Shown here: piece after piece, positions 30,804 to 41,841 of the stretch
How the letters are laid out: each line of letters opens with the position of its first letter
Numbering within the stretch: the first letter of the stretch is position 1
Origin: Ricordea florida
Taxonomy: Eukaryota > Cnidaria > Anthozoa > Corallimorpharia > Ricordeidae
Direction: 5' to 3'
Assembly (NCBI GenBank): GCA_949710005.1
Contig: OX453275.1
Span: forward strand, 10,142,519-10,206,518
Length of the DNA: 64,000 nt
Notes under the pieces: generated by a model
The model's database searches: none
What the model saw: the letters and a program-made list of their open reading frames with translations, nothing else
Told to the model about the DNA's origin: nothing
Translations under genes and position numbers: made by a program

Positions 30804-33800
30804 TATTCATATTATCATCTAATTCTGTTTTGGAAAGATAATGCCCATATGGAAGAGTATTTATCCCATCTTCTAAAATATCCCTTTTATCATCATCTGT
30901 AGATAATGCTTTTTTATTAACAGTTTTTGTGTAAATATTATGTAGATCTGATCCAATTAAATTTTGTAATCTCATTTGAGGTTTTCCAGTGTCTAAACAA
31001 TCTTTAAAGTCATTATGTTTTATGTTATTCTTAACAACTGATTTCTTTGTTCCTTTATTCTTTTTTATCTCCTTACCATTATCCATTTTTAAACTATATT
31101 GTTTAGCTCCTAGGCCTACAAACTCTGTAGGTATCATTCCACCAAACTCATCTTTGAACATTCCAATTACTTTTTTGTTTACACCAGTCTCGATTCTAGA
31201 TGGGTGGTCTTTAGGGTAATTACTGGTGTCAAACTTTTCTCTAACATCTGAACTTATATCTTTGTAGAAATCTGGAGTTTCTATTTCATATACAAGACTG
31301 TCAGTATCAGTCATAAGTAATTTAGCCTTATCTCCATATTTCTTTTTAATATAATTATAATGAAAATCATACATTATTTGTTTACTTCGATCTAGAATGC
31401 AAAACCCCACATAAATTGGTTTATTAAAATTTACTTTTATTTTCTTCATATTTACAGCAACTAGATCTTCAGAAAATATAGTAAAATAATCAAAGTTTGG
31501 TTTTTTTATTAATTTTTTAGCTGCTTTTTTATTATTAACTAATCTAACATCTATCCTTTTTCTCATATTTTCCATTGTTTTACCAAATACAGAATTATTC
31601 ATTAACTTGAAGAAATCTTTTTCAAAATCATTCTTTGCTTGAGATCTTAGTTTAGTATTCAAATCAATGTATGGCTTTAACCATGCAGACTCATTGAATT
31701 TAATGCCTTTATGAATTTTTGTTATTTCTAATCCCATACTTTCATAAAATTTTAAAGTCTCATGATAGACAACATACCTCTTTTTATCAAATAGGTTTGG
31801 TATTAATTTCTTAACTTTATTAACAGTAAGTTTATCTGGAGCTAAAGGATAATCTTTATGTAAATCATGAAGATGTTTTGGATATTTCAAATCGACCATA
31901 ACTATGCAGGGTATATCTCTCCAATTTTTAAGCTCCTCTTTATTCATCCATTTAAATCCATGAGTAGGTAAATTTCCGCTCATTCCTCCTCCATATAAAT
32001 TATTTGCATCAAGATATGCAATATAACTTTTCTTTAGATTTTCTTCAAAGTCTGCCATATATTTATTATTAGCTTTAGCATATCTTTTTGATATTTGAGC
32101 TACGCCACCTCTAATACCTCTTTCAATCATAAGTAACATATTAACATCAGTAAACAGCTCCAATTTAACTTTGGTTAATTTTAACATTGCATCCCAAGAT
32201 AGCCCCGGCGATGTAAAATAGTGTGCTGGATCTAAACCATAATTATTTTGACAAACATCTCTAAAGTTCTCAAATACATCTGCTAAAAGTAAAACATCCG
32301 TCTTGAGATATAAATCATGATATTCCCGCATTGATTTCATATCAAAAGCCTCAAATATTTTTTCAGCGTGTTGGTAATCATCATCACTTATATCTTCATC
32401 ATTTAATTTTGAATGAAATGCCTTCTTTGATGGTAGTTTTGTTTCATTTAGTTTATTAATGTCAGTAAAATCATCATAATTAAACACTCCTTTTCTCATC
32501 ACTAAATATGTTTTATCTTCAAATTCCTTTTTTGTTTCGGTTAGTTTATCATCTTTTGGAAAAAGGCATCTTTTTTCAGCTAACATGCAATTCTCACATT
32601 TTCCGCATCTACCAATACTTTTATGCTCAATATCTTTTCCATCTTCAATGTATCTTTTCATACAATCTGGCGGTTTGCATGTCTTACACTTTCCACATTT
32701 GGTGAGATTATCAACTAAACCTCTAAGCCCGCTCAACATAAATTTATAAGAATCAATGAATCTTATCATTCTATTAATGGGTTTACCCTCATCATCATGG
32801 CCAATTAAAATTTTCTTTGAGAAACTAATATACTTTTCATTAGTATTAGCTATGCAGTTTATTTCACCTTTTATTTTAGCAAGATTCTTAATAAATAAAT
32901 GAGAATCATATCCAGACATATTATGTGCTATTACTGGAATGAAATTAGGAATCACATATCCTAGATTACACTTATTATGAGCGGCCCCTCTATATTTTCC
33001 TGTAAGATGACAATGATCTATTACTTTTTTATAATCTCTATTATTAGTTTCTGTAAATTTTTCATCGCATATATGACAATGAGTTGCATTTTCATATTCT
33101 TTTTTAATTGTTTCTGGCATGATATTCTTATTATAGAATCTAAATTTTTCTTTTCTTTCTTCTATTATTTTATAAATTTTTCTAAAATCTCTTTCTAAAT
33201 ATTCTACAAATATCTGTGCAACATCTTCATCATCTGATTTTGCTGTATATTGCACAATTTGATTAAAATCATCGGGTAATATACCATCATCAAAACACTT
33301 TATATAATAACAGAATCCGGATGCTTTATGCATTTGATATTTTTTAGTAAAACTTTTAATTTCATTTGGAGAACATGTATATATCGGTATTAAATGACTC
33401 TCAAAGTCTACATAAATAACAAATGGCGCCCTCATTTTATTTTTATAATTTTTGAATTGAATAAATTTTGGACTTCCATCTTTATTCTTTACCATATTGA
33501 TTATAACTTCTCCATTTGAATCGCAGTATATTTTATGTTCATCTAAATATTCTTTTTTATAGAATGAGTTGAAACATCTAAGGCAAAAATATTTTTTGTT
33601 TTTATTTTTATCAATTTCAGAGGATAAAAGCCTACTAATATCAGTTACCAAACAGTAATGACTTTCTTCACCATTAGATATTAAAATTAATGTTATAATT
33701 TTACAGTCGCATATCTTACATTCTTCTTTGTTACAATCACATTTTTTACAACCACATTTCTCACATTCTTGTCTTATACATTCTTCTTTCTTACATTCTT

Positions 33801-35424
33801 GTTTTATACATTCTTTTTTCCTACATCCACAATTATTACATTCTTCTTTTTTCTTACAATCACATTTATCGCTTATTCTTAGAGGATATATTTTATTATC
33901 TTCATATCCCAACACATTAATAACATATGGATTTTGTTTTTCAAACCTATCAATTTGTTTTAATGGAGTAGGAAAGTCTATTCCTTTCCAATTTAACTTT
34001 TTAGAATTTTCCCTCAATTCATCATTTACTCTCTCTCTATGATTTTTTCTAGGAAACGCTCCTTCTGTTATTGCATACTTAGAACATTTCTTATCTTTAA
34101 AATTCTTAGGGTTAATAATGGCTTTTTTTGATTCTAATCCTGCAGGTAATGGAAAATATGAACTTCCAGAAATAGCTTCGTAGGGAACTAAGTTGATATC
34201 AAAACTTACTACAGAATCGAATTCGAAAACACCTGAAGGGTTATTATTTATAAATTTTCCAATCTCATCATTAATTATTTTTTTAATCATTTCATCATAT
34301 AATTCTGATAAATTAGTTGCTTCAGTAATTATTTTTGGTGAAGAATGAAAGAATTTTTCAGTTTCTTCTTTAATTTCTTTTTTAAGTAGAGACTTTTTAA
34401 AAAACTTACATGTTAATATAAATTTACCTTTTATTGGTTTCTTTTCCTCATTAATTCGATCTATAACTTTTTGTTTTATTTTTTTCATAAATTCTTCAGG
34501 TTCATATCCTTTCTTTCCATATATCCTGGAAGTTTTCAAATATCCTTCTAATGCTTTTTTTTGTTCATTAATTGTGAACTCTTCCTCATTTTCTTTTTCA
34601 TCTTCGGATATTTTTACATTTCTTTTTGTTTTTGACCTATCCCCCTCCTTCTCATAATCTCTAACATTTTCTGTAGTATTCACCAAAGATTGTGATTGAT
34701 AGTTTTTCTTTTTTCTTGGCGGCGTAATGGGGCTTTCAGGTTGTGTTTTATTATTTATAAGATTTTTAAGACCGTCTCCTGTAGATTTAACTTTATCAAC
34801 CACTTTCGATATTTGTTTTTTTATCCAATTAAAAGTTTTGTCTTTTGTTTTTGTTTCCTTAATTTTTTTCATTAAACTCTTTGCTTCATTCATAAAACTA
34901 GATAAAATATTTTTTCTTGGGGTAGGTATGATGTCTTGAGTTTGAGTTTTATTTTTTCTCATAGCTTTTATGGCGGCTTGTTTAGGCGGCGGGGGGCGAG
35001 GGGGTTTAATTTTTATTGTTGGAGGCGGAGAACCCGGAGGTGTTTTTACCCAAGATCGATCTGGCTGGCCCGGCGGGGGCGTTTCTGGACTAAATCTATT
35101 TGGCGGGCCTGGTGGGGGTGTTTCTGGGTTAAATCTTTGTGGTTGGTTTTTGGTTTCTCTCATAATTTGCGTTGTTGGTGTAACGCGGGTAATTGGAAGA
35201 GGCGGGCGCGGTTGGTTTTTTCTTCTCTTTGGTGTATTATCTATCGCTGCAAAAATTTCTCGTTTATTATCAACGATTTGTTGTATATTATTAATTATTT
35301 CAGGTATATTACTCAATGCTTTAATTTTTTCTTCTTTAATAGTTATTTTAGATCTATCTGGAATATCATACCATGAAAGTAGAGAGCTTAATTTTTTTGT
35401 ATTCAAATTATTTAATTGATCCAT
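30781..35424 (-). CDS. protein-primed family B DNA polymerase with HNH/EndoVII-like insertion (element A type)
   Basis: 1547 residues. The N-terminus (MDQLNN..) begins inside the right TIR. Residues about 60-170 are proline-rich and low complexity. At about 470-590 comes a viral-polymerase-associated domain (CSKYAITEGAFPRKNH...EESHYCLV) interrupted by an unusual Cys-rich insert at about 518-573. The exonuclease motif VIYVDFES is at about 666. An HNH/EndoVII-like finger (HCHICDEKF...DHCHLTGKYRGAAHNKCN) is at about 775-815, a further Cys cluster at about 908-945, and Exo III YLKTDVLLLAD at about 1040. Polymerase motifs: YLDANNLYGGG (about 1136), NSVFGKTMEN (about 1278) and TDTDSLVYE (about 1370). 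It should replicate the linear element from a terminal protein. It is only distantly related to the element B polymerase. Confidence 0.93.
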   Translation of the reverse strand: MDQLNNLNTKKLSSLLSWYDIPDRSKITIKEEKIKALSNIPEIINNIQQIVDNKREIFAAIDNTPKRRKNQPRPPLPITRVTPTTQIMRETKNQPQRFNPETPPPGPPNRFSPETPPPGQPDRSWVKTPPGSPPPTIKIKPPRPPPPKQAAIKAMRKNKTQTQDIIPTPRKNILSSFMNEAKSLMKKIKETKTKDKTFNWIKKQISKVVDKVKSTGDGLKNLINNKTQPESPITPPRKKKNYQSQSLVNTTENVRDYEKEGDRSKTKRNVKISEDEKENEEEFTINEQKKALEGYLKTSRIYGKKGYEPEEFMKKIKQKVIDRINEEKKPIKGKFILTCKFFKKSLLKKEIKEETEKFFHSSPKIITEATNLSELYDEMIKKIINDEIGKFINNNPSGVFEFDSVVSFDINLVPYEAISGSSYFPLPAGLESKKAIINPKNFKDKKCSKYAITEGAFPRKNHRERVNDELRENSKKLNWKGIDFPTPLKQIDRFEKQNPYVINVLGYEDNKIYPLRISDKCDCKKKEECNNCGCRKKECIKQECKKEECIRQECEKCGCKKCDCNKEECKICDCKIITLILISNGEESHYCLVTDISRLLSSEIDKNKNKKYFCLRCFNSFYKKEYLDEHKIYCDSNGEVIINMVKNKDGSPKFIQFKNYKNKMRAPFVIYVDFESHLIPIYTCSPNEIKSFTKKYQMHKASGFCYYIKCFDDGILPDDFNQIVQYTAKSDDEDVAQIFVEYLERDFRKIYKIIEERKEKFRFYNKNIMPETIKKEYENATHCHICDEKFTETNNRDYKKVIDHCHLTGKYRGAAHNKCNLGYVIPNFIPVIAHNMSGYDSHLFIKNLAKIKGEINCIANTNEKYISFSKKILIGHDDEGKPINRMIRFIDSYKFMLSGLRGLVDNLTKCGKCKTCKPPDCMKRYIEDGKDIEHKSIGRCGKCENCMLAEKRCLFPKDDKLTETKKEFEDKTYLVMRKGVFNYDDFTDINKLNETKLPSKKAFHSKLNDEDISDDDYQHAEKIFEAFDMKSMREYHDLYLKTDVLLLADVFENFRDVCQNNYGLDPAHYFTSPGLSWDAMLKLTKVKLELFTDVNMLLMIERGIRGGVAQISKRYAKANNKYMADFEENLKKSYIAYLDANNLYGGGMSGNLPTHGFKWMNKEELKNWRDIPCIVMVDLKYPKHLHDLHKDYPLAPDKLTVNKVKKLIPNLFDKKRYVVYHETLKFYESMGLEITKIHKGIKFNESAWLKPYIDLNTKLRSQAKNDFEKDFFKLMNNSVFGKTMENMRKRIDVRLVNNKKAAKKLIKKPNFDYFTIFSEDLVAVNMKKIKVNFNKPIYVGFCILDRSKQIMYDFHYNYIKKKYGDKAKLLMTDTDSLVYEIETPDFYKDISSDVREKFDTSNYPKDHPSRIETGVNKKVIGMFKDEFGGMIPTEFVGLGAKQYSLKMDNGKEIKKNKGTKKSVVKNNIKHNDFKDCLDTGKPQMRLQNLIGSDLHNIYTKTVNKKALSTDDDKRDILEDGINTLPYGHYLSKTELDDNMNIIFLKQN

Positions 35425-35743
35425 TTGTTATTTTTAACTTTAATTCTTCTTTTTAAATCATTTTTTTATTTTTTTTTAATATCAACAAATTAAGCTCTTT
35501 TAATAAGGCTTCACATATTCATAGCAAAATTCTCCTTCACCCGTTTATCCTATAAATATTTCTATATAAATCTTGTTCAATTTGCTGCTATTTTTAAAAC
35601 TTAATCAGAAACTTAATCAGAAAATTACCTAGACAAATCTCTGGTTCAATTTTAAGACTAGTTTTAAAACTTAATCAGAAACTTAATCAGAAAATTACCT
35701 AGACAAATCTCTGTGTCCCAGAGCCGTATTTATCTCTCTCTCT
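35405..35743 (-). repeat. element A right TIR
   Basis: Complement of the left TIR, with two rather than three 69-bp units. It includes the polymerase start codon (35424) and the AT-rich leader shared with the left-end gene. Confidence 0.85.
35448..35457 (-). promoter_or_regulatory. putative promoter motif, TIR variant, before the polymerase
   Basis: Coding strand TTTAAAAAGA, 23 nt before the start codon at 35424; identical to 20784-20793 in the left TIR. Confidence 0.5.
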
Positions 35744-35748
35744 CCGTT
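35744..35748. repeat. target-site duplication of element A, right
   Basis: CCGTT, identical to 20428-20432. Confidence 0.75.
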
Positions 35749-36108
35749 GGTAGTGCGGTCTGTATCGTCGAGCGCCAAAACGTAAAAATCTCAATAACGG
35801 TAGAGGCGGCACCAACGTAGGTTGCTGGCCTTTACAGTCTTACGGTGGCCCAGAAGGCTCAACACAAATACAAATTCCACAACACGAATACAAGTTTTCA
35901 CAACACAAATACAAATTTCCACAACACGAATACAAGTCGTCACAACACAAATGCAAATTCCACAACACAAATGCAAATTCCACAACACAAATACAAATTT
36001 CCACAACACGAATACAAGTCGTCACAACACAAATGCAAATACGGCGCGAAAGGACTTGGGACTAAAAATTGCCGCTGACAAGTTTACTGCAGGCAATGCT
36101 ATAACAAT

Positions 36109-36519
36109 ATGGCGGTCATTGTTTGCGAAGATGAACGTGCCATTATAGAGAAATATTTCCATCAAGGATATGAAAATAAGGTAATCCTTAGCTTTTTAGC
36201 AAGTTACCATGACATTTGCATGAGTTTAGCGACATTGAAAAGGCGACTTAAAGACTATAGACTGAACAGGAGGGGAGAGAATTTCGACGACAACAGACTG
36301 AAGGATTTAATTCAACAAGAGATGGCAGGCCCCGGTGAACTCGGAGGTTATCGAGCTATTTGGCATTCCCTTCGTTTGGTCCATCATATTCATGTACCGC
36401 GCAGAAGAGTGGCTAAAATACTCAAAGAGCTAAATCCATCAGCATCTCAACAAAGGCGAAGCCGAAGACTTGTAAGACGTCGATATTCAAGCTATGGTCC
36501 GAACTTTTGCTGGCATGTC
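36109..36519 (+). pseudogene. integrase-like transposase, N-terminal half, left arm
   Basis: About 137 residues of recognisable protein. A helix-turn-helix part (IIEKYFHQGYENKVILSFL, LATLKRRLKDYRLNRR) is followed by GYRAIWHSLR...HVPRRRVAKILKELNP and the lead-in to the catalytic core, GPNFCWHVDG, which holds the first catalytic aspartate. The rest of the core is absent. HVDG is directly followed by GTAAGCT, which looks like a 5' splice site. The visible unit is therefore a first exon plus intron start, and the frame continuing to 36648 is intron read-through. Confidence 0.7.
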
Positions 36520-36665
36520 GACGGTAAGCTAAGTTATCAGAGATTACATGTATGGAGCAATAGTTTGGTGATGTCTGAAACAATAAACTGGATAACTGTT
36601 AAGTTAGGGACTAAAATTATTTTGTTGCTCCATACATGTAATCTCTGATAACTTAGCTTACCGTC

Positions 36666-37076
36666 GACATGCCAGCAAAAGTTCGGACCATAGCTTGAAT
36701 ATCGACGTCTTACAAGTCTTCGGCTTCGTCTTTGTTGAGATGCTGATGGATTTAGCTCTTTGAGTATTTTAGCCACTCTTCTGCGCGGTACATGAATATG
36801 ATGGACCAAACGAAGGGAATGCCAAATAGCTCGATAACCTCTGAGTTCACCGGGGCCTGCCATCTCTTGTTGAATTAAATCCTTCAGTCTGTTGTCGTCG
36901 ACATTCTCTCCCCTCCTGTTCAGTCTATAGTCTTTAAGTCGCCTTTTCAATGTCGCTAAACTCATGCAAATGTCATGGTAACTTGCTAAAAAGCTAAGGA
37001 TTACCTTATTTTCATATCCTTGATGGAAATATTTCTCTATAATGGCACGTTCATCTTCGCAAACAATGGCCGCCAT
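36666..37076 (-). pseudogene. integrase-like transposase, N-terminal half, right arm
   Basis: Inverted copy of 36109-36519 with only a few substitutions (for example A for V at residue 3, V for F near residue 57). It ends at the same WHVDG and the same apparent splice donor, so neither arm can make a complete transposase. Confidence 0.7.
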
Positions 37077-37721
37077 ATTGTTATAGCATTGCCTGCAGTA
37101 AACTTGTCAGCGGCAATTTTTAGTCCCAAGTCCTTTCGCGCCGTATTTGCATTTGTGTTGTGACGACTTGTATTCGTGTTGTGACAACTTGTATTCGTGT
37201 TGTGGAAATTTGTATTTGTGTTGTGGAATTTGCATTTGTGTTGTAGAATTTGCATTTGTGTTGTGACGACTTGTATTCGTGTTGTGGAAATTTGTATTTG
37301 TGTTGTGGAATTTGCATTTGTGTTGTGGAATTTGCATTTGTGTTGTGACGGCTAGTATTTGTGTTGTGGAATTTGCATTTGTGTTGTGACGGCTTGTATT
37401 CGTGTTGTGGAATTTGTATTTGTGTTGTGAAAACTTGTATTCGTGTTGTGGAATTTGTATTTGTGTTGAGCCTTCTGGGCCACCGTACAGTCTTGATTGG
37501 GTACTGGAGCGAAACCGAGATCGAAAGGGCCTATCAGTGAAGGCCACTTTCCAAAGCAAACAGCTGCTTTCCACACACACGGGCAAAAAGAAACACGCAA
37601 AATGAAACACACGTTGCATTCTTTTCATATTCTCTAGCTACATTAAGGCCCCGGCTGATAGAAGCCGAGGAATGGGATGCAGATACAGCTATAGATTCTT
37701 CAAAGCCGATGTTGTAAAAGA

Positions 37722-37900
37722 AGGTCTCAATGGGGTGATGACTTTTACGGCTAATGATTAATATTTCTGACTGTTTTACAGCTAACGGTTAATATCTTTG
37801 TTCTGTTTTACGGCTAACGGTTAAAATTTTCAATATTTACGCCTAACCGCTAATTTTTTTTGCCCGTTTTACGGCTAACGGTTAACCCCATTGAGACCCT
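37722..37900. repeat. MITE with TTTTACGGCTAACGGTTAA tandem units, copy 1
   Basis: The left end AGGTCTCAATGGGG and right end CCCCATTGAGACCCT are inverted. Between them about four imperfect units of TTTTACGGCTAACGGTTAA-like sequence are spaced about 40 bp apart. Confidence 0.65.
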
Positions 37901-38185
37901 CCTAAAACCCTGATCTACCGTTCAAAAAACAGGCCACAAGCCCACAAACAACACGAATTGCATTCATTATGGTCGACGCTTCACTGAACCCTGCCACGTA
38001 AAACTGATGAGTTAGCGATTTGTTAAAACTCGGCTCTCTATAAACTGATATGCGTGCTCGAACAAAAGCGGCAATTTCAAAAGTTCCCCCTGTGAAGGAC
38101 ACGCATTGCCGAAATGATTCAATTTCTCTCACTGAGGGACCAACCCTGATGTAAGAAATGGCGATAAATACAAGTGATTGTCACG

Positions 38186-38325
38186 AGGGTCTCAATGGGT
38201 TGACGACTTTTACGGCTAACGATTAATATTTTTTACGACTAACGGCTAAAATTTTTCAATATTTACGCCAAACGGCTAATTCTTTTGCACGTTTTACGAC
38301 TACCGGCTAACCCCATTGAGACCCT
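38186..38325. repeat. MITE with TTTTACGGCTAACGGTTAA tandem units, copy 2
   Basis: Second, shorter copy of the family at 37722-37900, with ends AGGGTCTCAATGGG and CCCCATTGAGACCCT, less than 300 bp from the first. Confidence 0.65.
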
Positions 38326-41274
38326 GTGTCAAGCCTTCGAAGAAATAATTAAAGTTAACTCTCCTCGACGGCTTTATCACAGCCAGTCATTTTAGCGCCA
38401 TTTCTTGCATCAGGGTTGGCCGTTAAGACGGAGTTAAAATATTTGGTTAAGCTTTCGCCTGACTCGATCAATAAGGTAGATACGGTGGCCCTTCTTCATT
38501 TGTGCATGGCCCTATTCAATGGACGTGACTTGCACTCATCCAAATGCGTGCATACCATACGTGTAAGACAACGCTGAACATAGCAACATCAAAGTGGCAC
38601 GATACGAATGCATTATGAATGTTATCAGAATTTACAGTCAGGCTGAGTTAAGGATTTTTGACGCTGAATAAAAGATAATGCAGGGATGGCGGAGTGTATT
38701 TTAAAGTGGAAGGGCTTGAAAGCGAGCGTAGAAGGCGCGATATTGTAGGGGAGTCTGGCAACCTCGTCCGCCATTTTTTTTCTAGGGAAAAGACCTGGGA
38801 ACGAGGTTGGGGGTCTGGGGGCGTCCTCCCCCAGAAAGTTTTGAAATGTAGAGGCTCGGAAATGGTATTTTCAACATTCTCCATGAGATATTTCCTAAAA
38901 TAAAGACAACCTGCATTAGTGTAAAATGATAAAAAAATGTCATCGTCGTAAAAAGTGGGGGCGGGGGGGGGGGTTGAAGGAGGGGGGGGGAAGGAGGGAG
39001 GGGGTCAAGGCCCCCAAGCCGTCCCTGCAATGTAAACAAAAGCTCACGCTTTGCAAATATAGGTAAAAAATAGGCGTTGAAAAAAGCACTCTGAGGTTAT
39101 ATTGAGAAACAAATTTTTGGAAAAGAAAATTGTGTCTCGTTTTCGTTACTGCCGGTCAGTCAAGCATGGGCAAACCTGGCTGGTTTTATTAAGAGACCTA
39201 GTTACGATTATTGAAAATTATCTATTGCCAGTTTCAGTGATTTAGTTGCTACGCGAGAATGAGGGGCTAGTTTGACCGTTACAACATTCACAGTTCGATC
39301 TGGTTGGCTCTATTCAAATATATTTACCCCATGCAAACAAATTCCCCAATAGGTACGTTCCGTTCCTGAAGAAACCAAATAATTTGTTAATATGAGAGTT
39401 TACTTTCTAGCATTTGCCATTAGCCGATCAAAGACATCATGGCATTTTTAACTCCTTTAAGGCCCCCCATTTTAAATGGAGCTTACAAGAAATGCCTCAA
39501 AGTTTGCTCTGTGGAATTTCCATTCAATTTCGGCAAGAGACAAAGGGCCTACGTATGTTTGAGCCAAACATGCTCGCTTTTTAAACCATGACAACATGCA
39601 CCGACGTTTGCCCGACATAAAAAACGCAGGGATTGAATTCAGACGGCAGTGGAAAGGAGAGTGGTAATGATGGCGTGTTGGGTCTATGTTGTTCAGTTAT
39701 TTGAGCCGCCTGGAAAATAAGTTTGTTTGGCTTTTTTTTAATTATTCACAAGCTCTGAATAGCAAATTCTCTCGGAACAGTGCAATACATTATTCGTTGT
39801 ATTACTTAAGAGAATGTAAGTCTAGATCAATTTATGGATTTAATACAACAATTATTATATTGTTGTGGTAAAGAGAAAAATCACCCTGCAGATGGTATTT
39901 TCACTGGGTCCGGTTTACGGCTTTCGCAAGTAAACGGCAGGGTAAATGACCGTAAACTTTGGCACAGTTTCTCAGCAACAAAGCAAACTATGTATATATG
40001 AATTAGACAAGTTGAAAGGAAACTGACGCCTTCAAAACGATGAATTAAACTTCTTTTTACTAATGTTCAAAAGACGTGAAAACTAACACGCACAACCTCT
40101 AATCTTTTAAAAATTGCATCAAAACGTAAAACGTATTGGCGCGCGGCTTTCATATAGTGGGAATCAAATAGCTAAACCATATAAGTTTCAATTCTCAGAA
40201 GGAACTTGATATTTCAAAGTTGCCCTGCATTTGTGTAGAGAAAGAACGGTTGCCATGGATGTAGTGTCGATTTCATTGCTGTTTTGCTCTCTCAGGAAGG
40301 TCAGTTAACCTCCACTCACCACAGGGGAAACATCGGATCGGACGATGCTCAAGACAGGCTTTATGCTCCTTATGCTTTTTGCCGTGGGTAAGACGGAATA
40401 AGTATCTTGTAACTTTGAAAGAGAGAGAGGGTCCCTCTATCCCCTACATGCAATATCCGTCCGCAAAATACTTTCCGATATAATATTCTGATATAATATG
40501 TATATGCAGTGATATTGCTTTAGTGTCCCTAGCGCACGTTAAACTTGGCAATTCCTGAGTACCTCGATCGGTACACATTCGTCAGCAGGCTATCTTTACA
40601 ACAGTTACTATACCTAAATTCAACTCCGATAGACGCCTTTCAGCGTGAAATTTTGAATTAGAACTGTCAACATTCATTTTATTCCAAAGATCACAGCACT
40701 GAGTACCGATACTAATGTAGTATCATTTTACTTCTCGACGATATCGTTCTTATTTCTTAAATGTTACCACAATAGGAAAATGTGCGAGCATTTAAGACCA
40801 TTTACGTTTTAAAATTGATGAGATCCAAACTTGAAGCAAAAATAGACAAATGCTTTCTTCCTTTAAGCTGTTTTGCTGTGAAATTAACATGATCAGCATA
40901 AACTCCGTAGTGACCATTTGCTGTCAGTCGTGTCTCTGACAAAGTAAGCAAGTTGCTCGCCTTTTGAAACGTTTAAAGCGTTTCAAACAAGCGTTTCAAA
41001 GAGCGATCGAATTGCGTGGTTTGTCAGAGTATATATGTACGGCACGGCAGTTTAATTCTCCCCAACCATTGAGAGAGAAACGTTTAGACAATTAATGCAT
41101 CAGTCAATTCCAGCAGTGCCCATCCCCCCCCGGGCAAACGCGGGGCATTTGCTCACGTTGTCAGTCCCGGTGGGGGGGGGCATTCGCAATTTTCTCGCGG
41201 CCCGGGGGCTGAGCATTTGCGTACCCCGGGGCGACCCCCGGGCATTTGACACACGTGTTTTTGAAAGTGCCATG

Positions 41275-41279
41275 GATGA
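41275..41279. repeat. target-site duplication of element B, left
   Basis: GATGA directly before the left TIR, repeated at 55858-55862. Confidence 0.75.
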
Positions 41280-41841
41280 AGTAGTAGGGTGGAGGCGAAT
41301 GAACCGGATTTTATTTTCCATTTTAATATTTCATGTTATATCTTTAAACCATTTTTAAAATTAATTTATCAAGAAATTTATCAAGGAATTTATCAGGTAT
41401 TTTAATTTACATCATTATTTTATCAGGAATTTATCAAGAAATTTATCAGGTATTTATCAGGTATTTCAGAAAAAAAAAATGAATTTTAAAAAAGGGTGGA
41501 GGCGAATGAACCGGATTTTATTTTCCATTTTAATATTTCATGTTATATCTTTAAACCATTTTTAAAATTAATTTATCAAGAAATTTATCAAGGAATTTAT
41601 CAGGTATTTTAATTTACATCATTATTTTATCAGGAATTTATCAAGGAATTTATCGGGTATTTATCAGGTATTTCAGAAAAAAAAAATGAATTTTAAAAAA
41701 GGGTTTAAAGATATAACATGAAATATCAAAATGGAACGGCAAACAGTAAAAGAACTGAGAGTCATTGCTAAAGAGCTGGGTATTAAAAGATATTCTAGAA
41801 TGCTTAAAGATGAACTCAAAGAAGCTATAAAACAATCACAA
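41280..41841 (+). repeat. element B left TIR
   Basis: 562 bp, the same length as the complement at 55296-55857. It contains two tandem copies of a 207-bp unit (starts 41287 and 41494) rich in TTTATCAAGGAATTTATCAGG. It runs 111 bp into the coding region of the left-end gene and so encodes that protein's SAP-like domain. Confidence 0.88.
41704..41713 (+). promoter_or_regulatory. putative promoter motif in left TIR of element B
   Basis: TTTAAAGATA, 17 nt before the start codon at 41731, and duplicated in the right TIR before the polymerase. The outer tandem unit carries a further copy on the opposite strand (ATCTTTAAA near 41340 and 41549). Confidence 0.55.

Larger units (their letters stand above)
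20433..35743. mobile_element. element A: complete Polinton/Maverick-like (adintovirus-like) element
   Basis: A 15.3-kb unit bounded by TIRs starting AGAGAGAGAGATAAATACGG and flanked by 5-bp direct repeats. It encodes a protein-primed family B polymerase, an integrase, a packaging ATPase and a probable double-jelly-roll capsid protein, the defining set of Polintons. It also encodes seven further structural-type genes and a left-end zinc-repeat protein. Eleven genes read leftward or rightward with very short gaps. All main frames are open, which suggests a recent insertion or a still functional provirus. DNA is markedly more AT-rich than the flanks. Canonical Polintons have 6-bp duplications and an adenain-like protease; neither is seen here. 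Confidence 0.9.
35842..37486. mobile_element. fold-back transposon with two inverted half-transposase genes
   Basis: The ends are ACGGTGGCCCAGAAGG and its complement, flanked by a perfect 8-bp duplication ACAGTCTT (35834-35841, 37487-37494). Inside the ends are tandem blocks of CACAACAC(A/G)AAT(A/G)CAAA-type repeats, longer on the right. Two nearly identical inverted arms (about 36040-36560 and 36623-37140) meet at a 62-bp spacer. The arms hold the first exon of an integrase-like transposase. The element inserted 100 bp from the right end of element A. The family may be the one catalogued as IS3EU; this is a tentative match. Confidence 0.75.
37495..41092. other. intergenic DNA between the fold-back element and the outer inverted repeat
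   Basis: No gene was recognised. Two MITE copies (37722-37900, 38186-38325) and a G-tract (38950-39005) are present. The rest, including 39030-41090, shows no coding signal or clear repeats. Confidence 0.5.

Noticed and set aside
34936-35419. Long glycine-rich open frames on the plus strand opposite the element A polymerase
   Set aside because: They are antisense to the proline-rich N-terminus of the polymerase; codon composition mirrors the sense frame and there is no start context.
35856-36040. Regular short repeats considered as a CRISPR-like array
   Set aside because: Units are contiguous without unique spacers, mirrored at 37140-37465, and bounded by transposon ends in eukaryotic DNA.
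41095-41358. Open frames across G- and C-tracts at the left of element B
   Set aside because: They cross the outer element, the target site and the TIR; composition follows the tracts.
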